Source: Sodaliphilus pleomorphus (lineage in GTDB: Bacteria; Bacteroidota; Bacteroidia; Bacteroidales; Muribaculaceae). Taken from it: a stretch of 64,000 nt of DNA. Positions 45,094 through 53,826 of the stretch are shown here, in pieces. How positions within the stretch are numbered: the stretch's first letter is position 1; every line of letters begins with the position of its first letter. The notes under the pieces were generated by a model that had not been told where the DNA came from, ran no database searches, and saw only the letters and a list, made by a program, of their open reading frames with translations. The stretch lies in contig NZ_CP045696.1 in the NCBI RefSeq assembly GCF_009676955.1, positions 3,276,671 to 3,340,670 on the forward strand. Direction: 5' to 3'. The position numbers and the translations under genes are program-made.

Positions 45094-45804
45094 ATGGGAA
45101 GAAGCAAGACATTTCATTTCAAGCAGTTTGATGTACTCAACGACAAGACTGCCATGAAAGTTGGCACCGATGGCGTTCTGCTTGGAGCCTGGTGCAATGT
45201 GTCGGGTGCAAGGCGGGTGCTCGACGTGGGTACTGGTTGTGGCGTGATTGCTCTCATGGTTGCCCAACGAAATCCAGATGCATCGGTGTTGGGCATTGAC
45301 ATCGATGCCAGTGGGGTAGAGGAAGCTTCCTACAACTTTGCGCACTCGCCATGGGGCGATAGGCTGGAAGCTCGCTGTGTCGACTTCAATGACCTTGATT
45401 TCAGTGCAGCCTTTGACTTGGTTGTATCAAATCCGCCATTTTTCACCTGTGGCGTACTCCCCCCCAATCAAAAACGGCTGAATGCCCGGCACACGCGCAT
45501 GCTCACGTTTGAATCGCTCATCACCGGCGCCAAGAAGATGCTTCGCCCCCAGGGGAGATTGGCACTTGTCACACCCTGTGAGTCGCATAAAGAAATTATT
45601 GAACTATGCACATTCAATAGTTTGAATATAAGCAGGATAACTGAGGTGATTTCGGTGAAAGGCGCGTCGCCAAAACGCTTGCTGTGGGAAATTACTTCAA
45701 GTCGTTGTACCTTAGAAACTGACTGCATCACAATTGAGGATGCACCTGGACAATTCAATGAGCATTACATCGATTTGTGCCACGATTTCTACCTGAAATT
45801 TTGA
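45094..45804 (+). CDS. trmN6: tRNA1(Val) (adenine-37-N6)-methyltransferase
   Basis: A 236-residue class I SAM-dependent methyltransferase of the YfiC type. It has SAM loop DVGTGCG (44-50) and catalytic NPPF (113-116), as in N6-adenine methylases, plus the early KVGTDGVLLGAW. The ATG at 45094 is preferred to an upstream TTG inside the terminator. It converges with dus, with 12 bases between the stop codons. The substrate is inferred from the family. Confidence 0.9.
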   Translation: MGRSKTFHFKQFDVLNDKTAMKVGTDGVLLGAWCNVSGARRVLDVGTGCGVIALMVAQRNPDASVLGIDIDASGVEEASYNFAHSPWGDRLEARCVDFNDLDFSAAFDLVVSNPPFFTCGVLPPNQKRLNARHTRMLTFESLITGAKKMLRPQGRLALVTPCESHKEIIELCTFNSLNISRITEVISVKGASPKRLLWEITSSRCTLETDCITIEDAPGQFNEHYIDLCHDFYLKF

Positions 45805-45816
45805 TTGCCCAAAGGG

Positions 45817-46755
45817 CTAAGGCAGCAGCTCAAACAATTGGGCTGTGGCCAGCTCATACTGTGCGATTGTGTGCGCCTTACCTATGCGCTTGCGGCACTT
45901 GTGGTCAGATTGTGGCAAATACATGTTCCAAAAGGCCTTCATTGCATTCAGTAGTTGAACACTGCCTCCTGTGAGTTCTTTTCGATATTGGGCATATATG
46001 GCATCGTGGAATGTGCGATAGTGATCCCTGTCGGCCTTTTCGGGTGTGAGCATAGCTGGATTGGCCACAAGCGCACGGCCTATCATGACTCCGGCAATAT
46101 TGCTACCTGGCATTTCATCGAATCGCTGCATCAACGGCACGATATCCTCCCGTCGGGCAATGTCGCCATTGTAAATCACCGGGTAGGTCGTGGATTGTAG
46201 TATGTTTAGAAATTGTGTAATGTCTACATCGCCGCTGTATTGTTGAATCCCGGTACGGGGGTGTATGGCAATGTGCATAGGGTCGATGATGGGTATGAGT
46301 GGCAAAATGCGACGCCAGTCATCGGCGCTGTTGTAACCGACGCGCATCTTGATCGAGTACTTGAGGCCATCGATGCTTGCCAGTCGTTTAAACAAAGCTT
46401 CAACTCGTTGCGGATAACACAATATTCCAGAGCCTTTTGCATGTCGTGCGATTGGAGGAAAAGGGCACCCCATATTAAGGTCGACCCGATTGTAACCCAA
46501 AGATTTCAAGTACAAAACCATCGCAACGGTGTCGTCGATGGTGCCCGCGAGAACTTGTGGCACAAAGTTGTATCCATTGTTGTTCTCAGGCTGCACATCG
46601 CGCACGTCACGGCTCATGAGGCTACCCCCCTTCATGCGCATGAAAGGGGAGTAGTAGCAATCGATGCCACCAAATATCCTGGCATGTGTGCTGCGCCACA
46701 CATGACCAGTGTAGCCTTGCAGCGGTGCCGACAATATTTTGAAATCTTGCTTCAT
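45817..46755 (-). CDS. dus: tRNA-dihydrouridine synthase
   Basis: A 312-residue FMN-dependent enzyme that reduces uridine in tRNA loops. The catalytic cysteine is C97 in LNMGCPFP; KMRVGY and HPRTG contribute to FMN and substrate binding. The ATG at 46755 (MKQDFKILSAPLQGYTG) is chosen because a TAACTTTG promoter element lies just upstream at 46768-46761, which excludes the ATG at 46773. The transcript may be leaderless or nearly so. DusA/B/C subtype cannot be assigned with confidence. Confidence 0.92.
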   Translation of the reverse strand: MKQDFKILSAPLQGYTGHVWRSTHARIFGGIDCYYSPFMRMKGGSLMSRDVRDVQPENNNGYNFVPQVLAGTIDDTVAMVLYLKSLGYNRVDLNMGCPFPPIARHAKGSGILCYPQRVEALFKRLASIDGLKYSIKMRVGYNSADDWRRILPLIPIIDPMHIAIHPRTGIQQYSGDVDITQFLNILQSTTYPVIYNGDIARREDIVPLMQRFDEMPGSNIAGVMIGRALVANPAMLTPEKADRDHYRTFHDAIYAQYRKELTGGSVQLLNAMKAFWNMYLPQSDHKCRKRIGKAHTIAQYELATAQLFELLP

Positions 46756-46760
46756 TTTTA

Positions 46761-46768
46761 CAAAGTTA
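46761..46768 (-). promoter_or_regulatory. -7 element of dus, abutting the start codon
   Basis: TAACTTTG on the minus strand ends only five bases before the ATG at 46755, so transcription should begin at or next to the start codon. No clear TTTG partner was seen. Confidence 0.55.
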
Positions 46769-46789
46769 CTCATTTTGGCTAAAATTATG

Positions 46790-46797
46790 TACCTTTG
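46790..46797 (+). promoter_or_regulatory. -7 element of the ABC-F gene
   Basis: TACCTTTG lies 36 bases upstream of the ATG at 46834, divergent from the dus element and only 21 bases from it, so the two promoters must overlap. Confidence 0.55.
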
Positions 46798-46833
46798 TGA
46801 CACAATTGCTATGAAGCATCAGTTTTATTTGAA

Positions 46834-48774
46834 ATGATCTCGATACAAGACTTAAAGGTAGAATTCAGCAGTCAGCTGCTTTTTGATAACGTGAGTTTTG
46901 TCATTAACAAGAAAGACAAGATAGCTCTCGTGGGCAAGAACGGTGCGGGCAAGTCGACTATGCTGAAAATTATAGCTGGACTCCAATCGCCGTCGAGCGG
47001 CACCGTTTCAAAGTCGACCGACTTGACGATTGGTTACCTGCCGCAGCAGATGACACTGGTCGACAAGTATACTGTGAAAGAGGAGGTGATGAAGGCTTTT
47101 GACCACATCAAGGAACTCGACAGTCAAATTGCCAAGATGAACCAGGAGCTTGCCGAGCGCACCGACTATGACAGCGCCGACTATCAAGACCTTATCGACA
47201 GGCTTACGCATAAAAACGACCTCAGAGCCATGTACCAAGCCGAGAACTACGAGGCCGAGATAGAGAAAACGCTCTTGGGACTTGGCTTTGATCGCACCGA
47301 CTTCGACAGGCCCACAAGTGAGTTTAGCGGCGGATGGCGCATGCGCATCGAGATAGCGAAGTTGTTGCTCAAACGCCCCGACGTGTTGCTGCTCGATGAA
47401 CCCACCAATCATCTCGACATCGAATCGATACAATGGCTGGAAAACTTCTTGAAACTACATGCCAACTCGTTGCTGCTCGTGAGTCACGACAGAGCGTTTA
47501 TCGACAACGTGACCAACCGCACCATCGAGATATCTTGCGGCAAGATTTACGACTACAATGTGAACTATTCTCATTTTGTGCAGTTGCGTGAACAACGCGT
47601 CGAGCAGCAATTGCGTGCCTACGAGAATCAGCAGAAGATGATTCACGACACACAGGAGTTTATTGAGAAGTTCCGTTACAAGCCCACCAAAGCCGTACAG
47701 GTGCAAAGCCGCATCAAGCAGCTGGCCAAAATCGTTCCCATTGAGGTCGACGAGGTCGACACCTCCCGCCTGAGACTCAAATTTCCGCCAGCCCCGCGCT
47801 CGGGCGACTATCCTGTGATAGCCGAGGATGTGAGCAAGACCTATGGCGAACACAATGTGTTTCACGATGTCACCTTCACCATAAAGCGAGGAGAGAAGGT
47901 GGCCTTTGTGGGCAAAAACGGGGCGGGCAAGTCTACGCTTGTGAAATGCATCATGGGAGAAATACCCTTTGAGGGCAACCTTAAAATTGGCCATAACGTG
48001 AAAATCGGCTATTTCGCACAAAATCAAGCCCAACTGCTTGATGGAGAACTGACTGTGTTTGACACAATCGACCAGGTGGCAGTGGGCGACATCAGAACTC
48101 GCATCAACGACATCCTGGGCGCATTCATGTTTGGTGGCCCGGCAAGCGAGAAAAAGGTGAAAGTGCTCTCGGGCGGCGAGAAAAGCCGTCTGGCCATGAT
48201 CAGACTGCTACTGCAGCCCGTCAACCTGCTCATCATGGATGAGCCCACCAATCATCTTGACATGCGCACCAAGGATATACTGAAGGATGCTATCAAGGAT
48301 TTCAACGGCACAGTAATCGTAGTTTCGCACGACCGTGACTTCCTCGACGGCCTTGTCGAGAAGGTGTATGAATTTGGCGGCGGACACGTGAAGGAGCATC
48401 TGGGTGGAATATATGATTTTCTGGCTCAGAAAAACATGGAATCTCTGCACGAACTCGAAAAGAAAGAACAGCTACAGCAGGGTATTCATGCGGCCAAGAA
48501 TGTTGAACAAGAAGTTAAACAATCAAAGCTCAACTATCAGGAACAAAAAGAAATAAACAAAAAAATAAAGCAGGCCGAAAAACGAGTTAGCGAGCTTGAG
48601 CAACACGTCAACGACCTGGAGAGCCAAATAAACTGTATCGAGCAGCAACTGGCACAAGGAGGCGAGGTCGATCCCGACATATACAATCGACACTCACAGC
48701 TCAATGCCGAGTTGGAGCAGACCATGACCCAATGGGAAGATGCTGGTGAAGAACTTGAAAAAATAAAACAATGA
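46834..48774 (+). CDS. ABC-F family ATPase
   Basis: A 646-residue cytoplasmic protein with two ABC ATPase domains and no membrane segments. The first Walker A is GKNGAGKST (34-42), followed by the FSGGWRMR signature and LLLDEPTNHLD. The second half has GKNGAGKSTL, LSGGEKSRL and LIMDEPTNHLD. The inter-domain linker (YENQQKMIHDTQEF, then FRYKPTKAVQVQSR) is diagnostic of ABC-F factors, which act on stalled ribosomes in the E site. The C-terminus (about 540-646) is a coiled coil as in Uup. Uup/YdiF type is most likely; antibiotic protection is possible but not indicated. Confidence 0.93.
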   Translation: MISIQDLKVEFSSQLLFDNVSFVINKKDKIALVGKNGAGKSTMLKIIAGLQSPSSGTVSKSTDLTIGYLPQQMTLVDKYTVKEEVMKAFDHIKELDSQIAKMNQELAERTDYDSADYQDLIDRLTHKNDLRAMYQAENYEAEIEKTLLGLGFDRTDFDRPTSEFSGGWRMRIEIAKLLLKRPDVLLLDEPTNHLDIESIQWLENFLKLHANSLLLVSHDRAFIDNVTNRTIEISCGKIYDYNVNYSHFVQLREQRVEQQLRAYENQQKMIHDTQEFIEKFRYKPTKAVQVQSRIKQLAKIVPIEVDEVDTSRLRLKFPPAPRSGDYPVIAEDVSKTYGEHNVFHDVTFTIKRGEKVAFVGKNGAGKSTLVKCIMGEIPFEGNLKIGHNVKIGYFAQNQAQLLDGELTVFDTIDQVAVGDIRTRINDILGAFMFGGPASEKKVKVLSGGEKSRLAMIRLLLQPVNLLIMDEPTNHLDMRTKDILKDAIKDFNGTVIVVSHDRDFLDGLVEKVYEFGGGHVKEHLGGIYDFLAQKNMESLHELEKKEQLQQGIHAAKNVEQEVKQSKLNYQEQKEINKKIKQAEKRVSELEQHVNDLESQINCIEQQLAQGGEVDPDIYNRHSQLNAELEQTMTQWEDAGEELEKIKQ

Positions 48775-48805
48775 TATTTTAATTTTTAATTTTAAATTCA
48801 CGTCA

Positions 48806-50830
48806 ATGAAAAAAACGACAAAGCTATTTTTATCATTGGCCTTGTTATCAACAATGACAATGACAGCAGGAAGTCTTGCTAAGGGAGTGGATCCCGCCAA
48901 TCTTGACACCAGCACAAAGCCTGGTGAAGATTTCTACCAGTATGCCTGCGGCGGTTGGATGAAAGCCAATCCTCTCGATCCGCAATACTCGCGATTTGGT
49001 ACCTTCGACCAGTTGGCCGAGAACAATCGAGAGCAGTTGAAAAACTTAATCCTGGGGCTGAGCAAGGCGCCTCTTGCTCAAGGCACCAACGCAAAGAAGG
49101 TGGCCGACATTTTCAACCTTGGCATGGACAGTGTGCGCCTCAACAAGGAGGGGAACATGCCCGTAGCCCAAGACCTTGGCAAAATTAAGAAGGCAAAGCG
49201 CGGTGACTATGCTACACTGCTTGCCTGGCTGCAAAACGGTCTGGCAGCGCCTTTCTTCCAAAGCGGTGTCATGGCCGACTTCAAAGACTCCAACCTGAAC
49301 CGCTTCTATATCTTCGGCGGCGGAATGAACCTGGGAGACCGCGATTACTATCTTGAGAACGACGCCAATACCAAGAATGTGCGTCAAGCCTATGTGGCCT
49401 ACATTCAGAAGGTGCTGCAACTGTCGGGCTACAAGGGTGGCGCTGCCAAGAAAGCAGCCAAAAACGTGCTGGACATTGAGACCCAGCTTGCACAAGTAGC
49501 ACTCACTCGCGAGCAATCTCGCAACTACGATTTGCTCTACAATATTTACACCATCGACCGGCTGAAAAAGGATTTCGCTAACGTTGACTGGGACGCCTAT
49601 TTCAAGGCCCTGGGTGTGAACGGGGTGAAAGAAGTGTGCGTGACCGAGCCCGCCTCGATGTCGAAGGTGAACGAACTGCTGGGCTCGTTAAGCGAAGAAA
49701 AAGTGCGCGATTACTTGGCATTTTGCTACATCGATGCCGCAGCTCCTTACTTGAGCGACGATTTTGTGCAGGCCAACTTCGACGTCTACTCCAAGGCTCT
49801 TCAGGGCAAAAAAGTGCAGCAACCCCGCTGGAAGCGAGCCCTGGGTGTGCCCAACAATTTGCTTGGAGATGCTGTGGGGCAACTCTATGTTGAAAAATAT
49901 TTCCCCGAGGAAAGCAAAAAGAAAATGGCCAAACTCGTCGACAATCTGCGCATCGCACTGGGTGAGCACATCGCTCACCTCACATGGATGAGTCCCGCAA
50001 CCAAGGTGAATGCTCTCGTAAAACTCAACAGCTATACTGTGAAGATAGGCTATCCCGACAAGTGGCGCGACTACAGTAAGGCCACTGTTGATGCATCACA
50101 GAGCTACTGGACCAATGTAATGGCACTCAAGCAATTTGAGGCACAGCACCAGCTCTCGCAATTTGGCAAGCCAGTTGACAAGGAACGCTGGCAGATGACA
50201 CCGCAGACGGTGAACGCCTACTATGAGCCGTCGACCAACGAGATATGCTTCCCGGCAGGCATCCTGCAGAAACCCTATTTCGATCCCAATGCCGACGATG
50301 CATCCAACTATGGTGCAATAGGCGTGGTGATAGGTCATGAGATGACTCACGGATTTGACGACCAAGGCCGTCACTTCGATCAAAATGGCAACATGATCGA
50401 CTGGTGGACAAAACAGGACGCCGAGGCATTTGACGCCCTTGCCAAAAAACTTGGTCAGCAATACAGTGCCGAGATTGTAGCCGACACCGTCCATGCCAAT
50501 GGCACGTTTACGATGGGTGAGAACATAGGCGATCAAGGTGGCCTGCGTGTGGCCTACAGTGCTTTCAAAAAAACTGACGAGGGGGAAAGCAATACAAAAA
50601 TTGACGGTTTCACTCCCGATCAACGCTTTTTCTTGAGCTATGCCAATGTGTGGGCCAACAATATTACCAAAGAGGAAATATTGCGTCGCACCAAGGTAGA
50701 TCCACACTCGCTGGGCAAGAACCGTGTGAATGTGGCACTTCGCAATTTGGACGCCTTCTTCAAGGCTTTCAACATCAAAGCGGGCGACAAGATGTGGCGT
50801 GCGCCTGAAGACCGTGTGATCATTTGGTAA
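48806..50830 (+). CDS. M13-family zinc metallopeptidase (neprilysin-like)
   Basis: A 674-residue exported peptidase. A signal peptide (about 1-25, ending SLA) precedes the M13 N-terminal domain, with DFYQYACGGWM near the start. The catalytic domain has H511-E-M-T-H515 (GHEMTHGFDD), third zinc ligand E572 in ENIGDQGG, and the late NVALRNLDAF. It cleaves short peptides in the periplasm or at the surface. The length fits PepO. It begins 31 bases after the ABC-F gene and has a strong terminator. Confidence 0.95.
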   Translation: MKKTTKLFLSLALLSTMTMTAGSLAKGVDPANLDTSTKPGEDFYQYACGGWMKANPLDPQYSRFGTFDQLAENNREQLKNLILGLSKAPLAQGTNAKKVADIFNLGMDSVRLNKEGNMPVAQDLGKIKKAKRGDYATLLAWLQNGLAAPFFQSGVMADFKDSNLNRFYIFGGGMNLGDRDYYLENDANTKNVRQAYVAYIQKVLQLSGYKGGAAKKAAKNVLDIETQLAQVALTREQSRNYDLLYNIYTIDRLKKDFANVDWDAYFKALGVNGVKEVCVTEPASMSKVNELLGSLSEEKVRDYLAFCYIDAAAPYLSDDFVQANFDVYSKALQGKKVQQPRWKRALGVPNNLLGDAVGQLYVEKYFPEESKKKMAKLVDNLRIALGEHIAHLTWMSPATKVNALVKLNSYTVKIGYPDKWRDYSKATVDASQSYWTNVMALKQFEAQHQLSQFGKPVDKERWQMTPQTVNAYYEPSTNEICFPAGILQKPYFDPNADDASNYGAIGVVIGHEMTHGFDDQGRHFDQNGNMIDWWTKQDAEAFDALAKKLGQQYSAEIVADTVHANGTFTMGENIGDQGGLRVAYSAFKKTDEGESNTKIDGFTPDQRFFLSYANVWANNITKEEILRRTKVDPHSLGKNRVNVALRNLDAFFKAFNIKAGDKMWRAPEDRVIIW

Positions 50831-50856
50831 AAAAACATAAAATGAAATGCAAAAAG

Positions 50857-50887
50857 CGCCGTCGGCAAAATTCGACGGCGTTTTTTT
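50857..50887 (+). terminator. Strong terminator of the M13 peptidase gene
   Basis: A perfect 8-bp all-GC-rich stem (50857-50864 with 50873-50880) with an 8-nt loop is followed by seven T residues. It lies 27 bases after the stop. Confidence 0.9.
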
Positions 50888-50918
50888 GCGTTTATATAGG
50901 AAAAAATTGGTAAATTTG
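50885..50918 (+). promoter_or_regulatory. Promoter of dnaN
   Basis: TTTG (50885-50888) overlaps the T tract of the preceding terminator, and TAAATTTG (50911-50918) follows after 22 bp. The ATG is at 50973. Confidence 0.6.
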
Positions 50919-50972
50919 TAGATTGATAGGATATACAAATCATTGAGAACAAAAACAAAATACACTTAAGAT

Positions 50973-52088
50973 ATGAAGTTCAACATTCAAAGCAGACTGT
51001 TGCTGTCGCATTTGTCGGCAGTGAGCAAAGTGGTCAATTCCAAGAACAAACTTTCAATTCTTGACAATTTTCTTTTCAATCTACAGGGCAACATGCTTGT
51101 CATCACGGGCAGCGACCAGGAGACGACCTTGACATCGCGTGTTGAGGTGCAGGATGCCGAAGGAAGCGGTATGTTCGCTGCGAATGTGAAGACACTTCTC
51201 GACATGCTCAAGTCGTTGTCCGATACTGCTTTGACATTTGAAATCAACGATGAAAATCTTGATATCAATATCACCTATCTCAATGGCCATTTCAATTTCA
51301 TCGGTGTAAATGGCAACGAGTTTCCCACCAAGGCCGAGAGCGATGAGGAGCCCAAGGTGTTCACTTTGCCTATCAAGAAAGTGGTTGAGGGCATTCAGCA
51401 CACCATCTTTGCTGTCGGGGTCGACGACATGCGACCTGTGATGATGGGCGTGTACTGGGATATCAAGCCCGACGAGGTAGTGTTTGTGGCCAGCGACACC
51501 CACAAGCTCGTGCGCTATCGTGAGCTCAACACTTCTACAGGCCTTGAACAGTCGTTTATCCTCCCCACCAAGCCTGCTGGCATATTGAGCAGCATCCTCG
51601 ACAAGAAAGATGGCGATGTAAAGATCACAGTCGACAGTAAGAGCGCAACATTTGAAACTGTCGACTACACCCTGTCGTGCCGCTTTGTGAACGGGCGTTA
51701 TCCTAACTACAACTCGGTGATACCACAGTCAAGCCAGTACGACATCAATGTCGACCGCCAGTCGCTGCTCAATGCACTGCGACGTGTGTCGGTTTTCACC
51801 AGCTCGAGCGGCCTTGTGAAACTTGAGCTTCGCCCCAACGAAATATTCATGTCGACACAAGACGTTGACTACTCCACCTCGGCCGAAGAAAAAGTGAGCT
51901 GCGACTACAATGGCGACACCATGGCCATTGGGTTCAACGACGAGAATATCATCGATGTGCTCAACAATCTCAACTCGCAGGAAATCACGATGAAACTCAT
52001 CGACTCGTCAAAGGCTGGCATCTTCCTGCCCTCTGAGCAAGGCGATGACGAGGACCTCTTGATTCTCTTGATGCCGATGATGCTGTAA
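50973..52088 (+). CDS. dnaN: DNA polymerase III beta sliding clamp
   Basis: A 371-residue clamp of three similar domains that holds polymerase III on DNA. The N-terminus MKFNIQSRLLLSHLSAVSKVV, central SFILPTKPAGIL and C-terminal LLILLMPMML (the cleft end, usually M-P-M-R/M-L) are typical. dnaN is followed 40 bases later by an exonuclease gene. dnaA is not next to it, as is usual in Bacteroidales. Confidence 0.96.
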   Translation: MKFNIQSRLLLSHLSAVSKVVNSKNKLSILDNFLFNLQGNMLVITGSDQETTLTSRVEVQDAEGSGMFAANVKTLLDMLKSLSDTALTFEINDENLDINITYLNGHFNFIGVNGNEFPTKAESDEEPKVFTLPIKKVVEGIQHTIFAVGVDDMRPVMMGVYWDIKPDEVVFVASDTHKLVRYRELNTSTGLEQSFILPTKPAGILSSILDKKDGDVKITVDSKSATFETVDYTLSCRFVNGRYPNYNSVIPQSSQYDINVDRQSLLNALRRVSVFTSSSGLVKLELRPNEIFMSTQDVDYSTSAEEKVSCDYNGDTMAIGFNDENIIDVLNNLNSQEITMKLIDSSKAGIFLPSEQGDDEDLLILLMPMML

Positions 52089-52128
52089 TACACATAATTG
52101 TCGATTGAATTTTTTAACCTAACAGGCA

Positions 52129-52893
52129 ATGCAACTCAATTTAAAAAAACCGTTGATTTTTTTTGATCTTGAAACAACGGGCATCAACATCACCAAAGAC
52201 AAGATCGTGGAGATATCGCTCATCAAGGTGATGCCCAATGGCGAGGAAATGCAGAAAACCCGCCGGCTCAATCCTGGCATGCACATTCCAGAGCAATCCA
52301 CAGCCATCCACCATATTACCGATGACGACGTGAAAGATTGCCCCACGTTCAAGCAAATTGCCAAAGACCTTGCCCGCATTTTTGAAGGATGCGACGTGGC
52401 CGGGTTCAACAGCAACCGTTTTGACGTGCCCATGCTTGAGGAGGAATTCCTGAATGCCGGCGTAGACTTCGACTTCTCAAAGTGCCGATTTATTGATGTG
52501 CAGACCATCTTTCACAAGAAGGAACAGCGCAACCTGGCAGCTGCCTATAAATTTTACTGTGGTAAGGAGCTTGGCGATGTTGCCCACTCGGCCAATGGCG
52601 ACACCCTGGCGACCTATGAGGTGCTCAAGGCTCAGCTCGACAAGTATCCCGACCTGGAGAATAATGTCGAATGGCTCTCTACCTACTCAAGTCAAAACCG
52701 CAACGTCGACTTGGCAGGACGCATGATCTACAATGAGAAAGGTGTCCCTGTGTTTAACTTTGGCAAGTACAAGGGCAGGTCAGTAGCCGATGTGCTGCAG
52801 CAGGACACGGGCTACTATGGCTGGATGATGCATGGCGACTTCCCGCAGAACACCAAGAAAGAGCTCACCAAGATAAAGTTGACACTGAAATAG
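52129..52893 (+). CDS. DnaQ-like DEDDh 3'-5' exonuclease
   Basis: A 254-residue exonuclease. The DEDDh residues are visible: D13 and E15 (FFDLETTG), D99 (NSNRFDVPML), and H153 with D158 (HSANGDT). The C-terminal part (about 185-254) carries NFGKYKGRSVADV, a small module also found in exonuclease-like proteins. Next to dnaN, it probably acts as the proofreading (epsilon-like) subunit or in repair; the sequence does not separate these. Confidence 0.92.
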   Translation: MQLNLKKPLIFFDLETTGINITKDKIVEISLIKVMPNGEEMQKTRRLNPGMHIPEQSTAIHHITDDDVKDCPTFKQIAKDLARIFEGCDVAGFNSNRFDVPMLEEEFLNAGVDFDFSKCRFIDVQTIFHKKEQRNLAAAYKFYCGKELGDVAHSANGDTLATYEVLKAQLDKYPDLENNVEWLSTYSSQNRNVDLAGRMIYNEKGVPVFNFGKYKGRSVADVLQQDTGYYGWMMHGDFPQNTKKELTKIKLTLK

Positions 52894-52899
52894 GATGCC

Positions 52900-53820
52900 A
52901 TGAGGCGACTGCTGCTGATAGTGATATTGTTGTGTGTGACGACGGGCCAGGTTGCTTGCCTTGCCCAGGAGTTGGACTGCACGGTTGAAATCAATGCCGA
53001 TAAGGTGTCGAATGCCAATAAGAGCGTGTTCAACACGCTTAAAAACGCCATCTCAGAGTATATGAACACCAACAAGTGGACCAACATGCAAATAGCCGGC
53101 AATGAAAAAATACAATGCAAGCTGTTTTTCACCATCAGCAAGTATGACGATGGCACCAACACCATGTCGGGCGACCTGCAGATTCAGTCGACGAGGCCGG
53201 TGTACAACGCATCCTACACGACAACTGTCATCAATTTCAAAGACACCAAGGTGAGTTTCACCTATCAAGAGAACGAGCCACTGGTGTTCTCTGAAACCGA
53301 GATGCAGAGCAACTTGACTGCCATACTCAACTTTTGGGCCTATATGGTGATAGCTATGGACTGCGACACCTTTGAGCTCAACGGCGGAACAGCCTACTAT
53401 GAGAAGGCTGCCGAGGTCGTGCGACTGGCCCAGAGCACGAGCGAAACCGGCTGGAAACAATTTGAAGACAGCAAAAACCGCTCGGCTGTGTTAAGTGCTT
53501 TCACCGACAAGCAGACGTCGGGCATAAGAGAGCTGCTCTACAATTATCATCGCCTCGGCCTCGACGTGATGGTGGTGAGCCCCGAAAAGGGACGGTCGGT
53601 GATTACCAAGTCGCTTGAAACGCTCAAGAAAATATATGACGTAGCATCGATGTCGGTGTGTCTGTCGATGTTTAAAGATGCTAAGCTCGATGAGCTGGGC
53701 AACATTTACTCTAAAGCCAACATGAGCGAGAAAGAATCGGTTTACGAGATGCTGTATCCTCTGTATCCCACCGAAACCGAACGCCTCAACAAGATAAAAA
53801 AGGAGGACAATAGCAACTAA
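52900..53820 (+). CDS. DUF4835 family exported protein (PorD-like)
   Basis: A 306-residue protein with signal peptide MRRLLLIVILLCVTTGQVACLA. The mature part begins with QELDCTVEIN and contains SFTYQENEPLVFSE and NFWAYMVIAMDCDTFELNGG, the characteristic blocks of DUF4835. From memory this family includes proteins named PorD and associated with the type IX secretion system, but its mechanism is not known to me. It lies 6 bases after the exonuclease gene and 6 bases before recN. In other Bacteroidales I recall coaBC in front of it, which is absent here. Confidence 0.8.
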   Translation: MRRLLLIVILLCVTTGQVACLAQELDCTVEINADKVSNANKSVFNTLKNAISEYMNTNKWTNMQIAGNEKIQCKLFFTISKYDDGTNTMSGDLQIQSTRPVYNASYTTTVINFKDTKVSFTYQENEPLVFSETEMQSNLTAILNFWAYMVIAMDCDTFELNGGTAYYEKAAEVVRLAQSTSETGWKQFEDSKNRSAVLSAFTDKQTSGIRELLYNYHRLGLDVMVVSPEKGRSVITKSLETLKKIYDVASMSVCLSMFKDAKLDELGNIYSKANMSEKESVYEMLYPLYPTETERLNKIKKEDNSN

Positions 53821-53826
53821 ACAGCA

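Noticed and set aside
46834..48774. Antibiotic-resistance ABC-F gene
   Set aside because: The linker and C-terminal coiled coil look like housekeeping Uup/YdiF-type factors, and nothing nearby indicates a resistance element.
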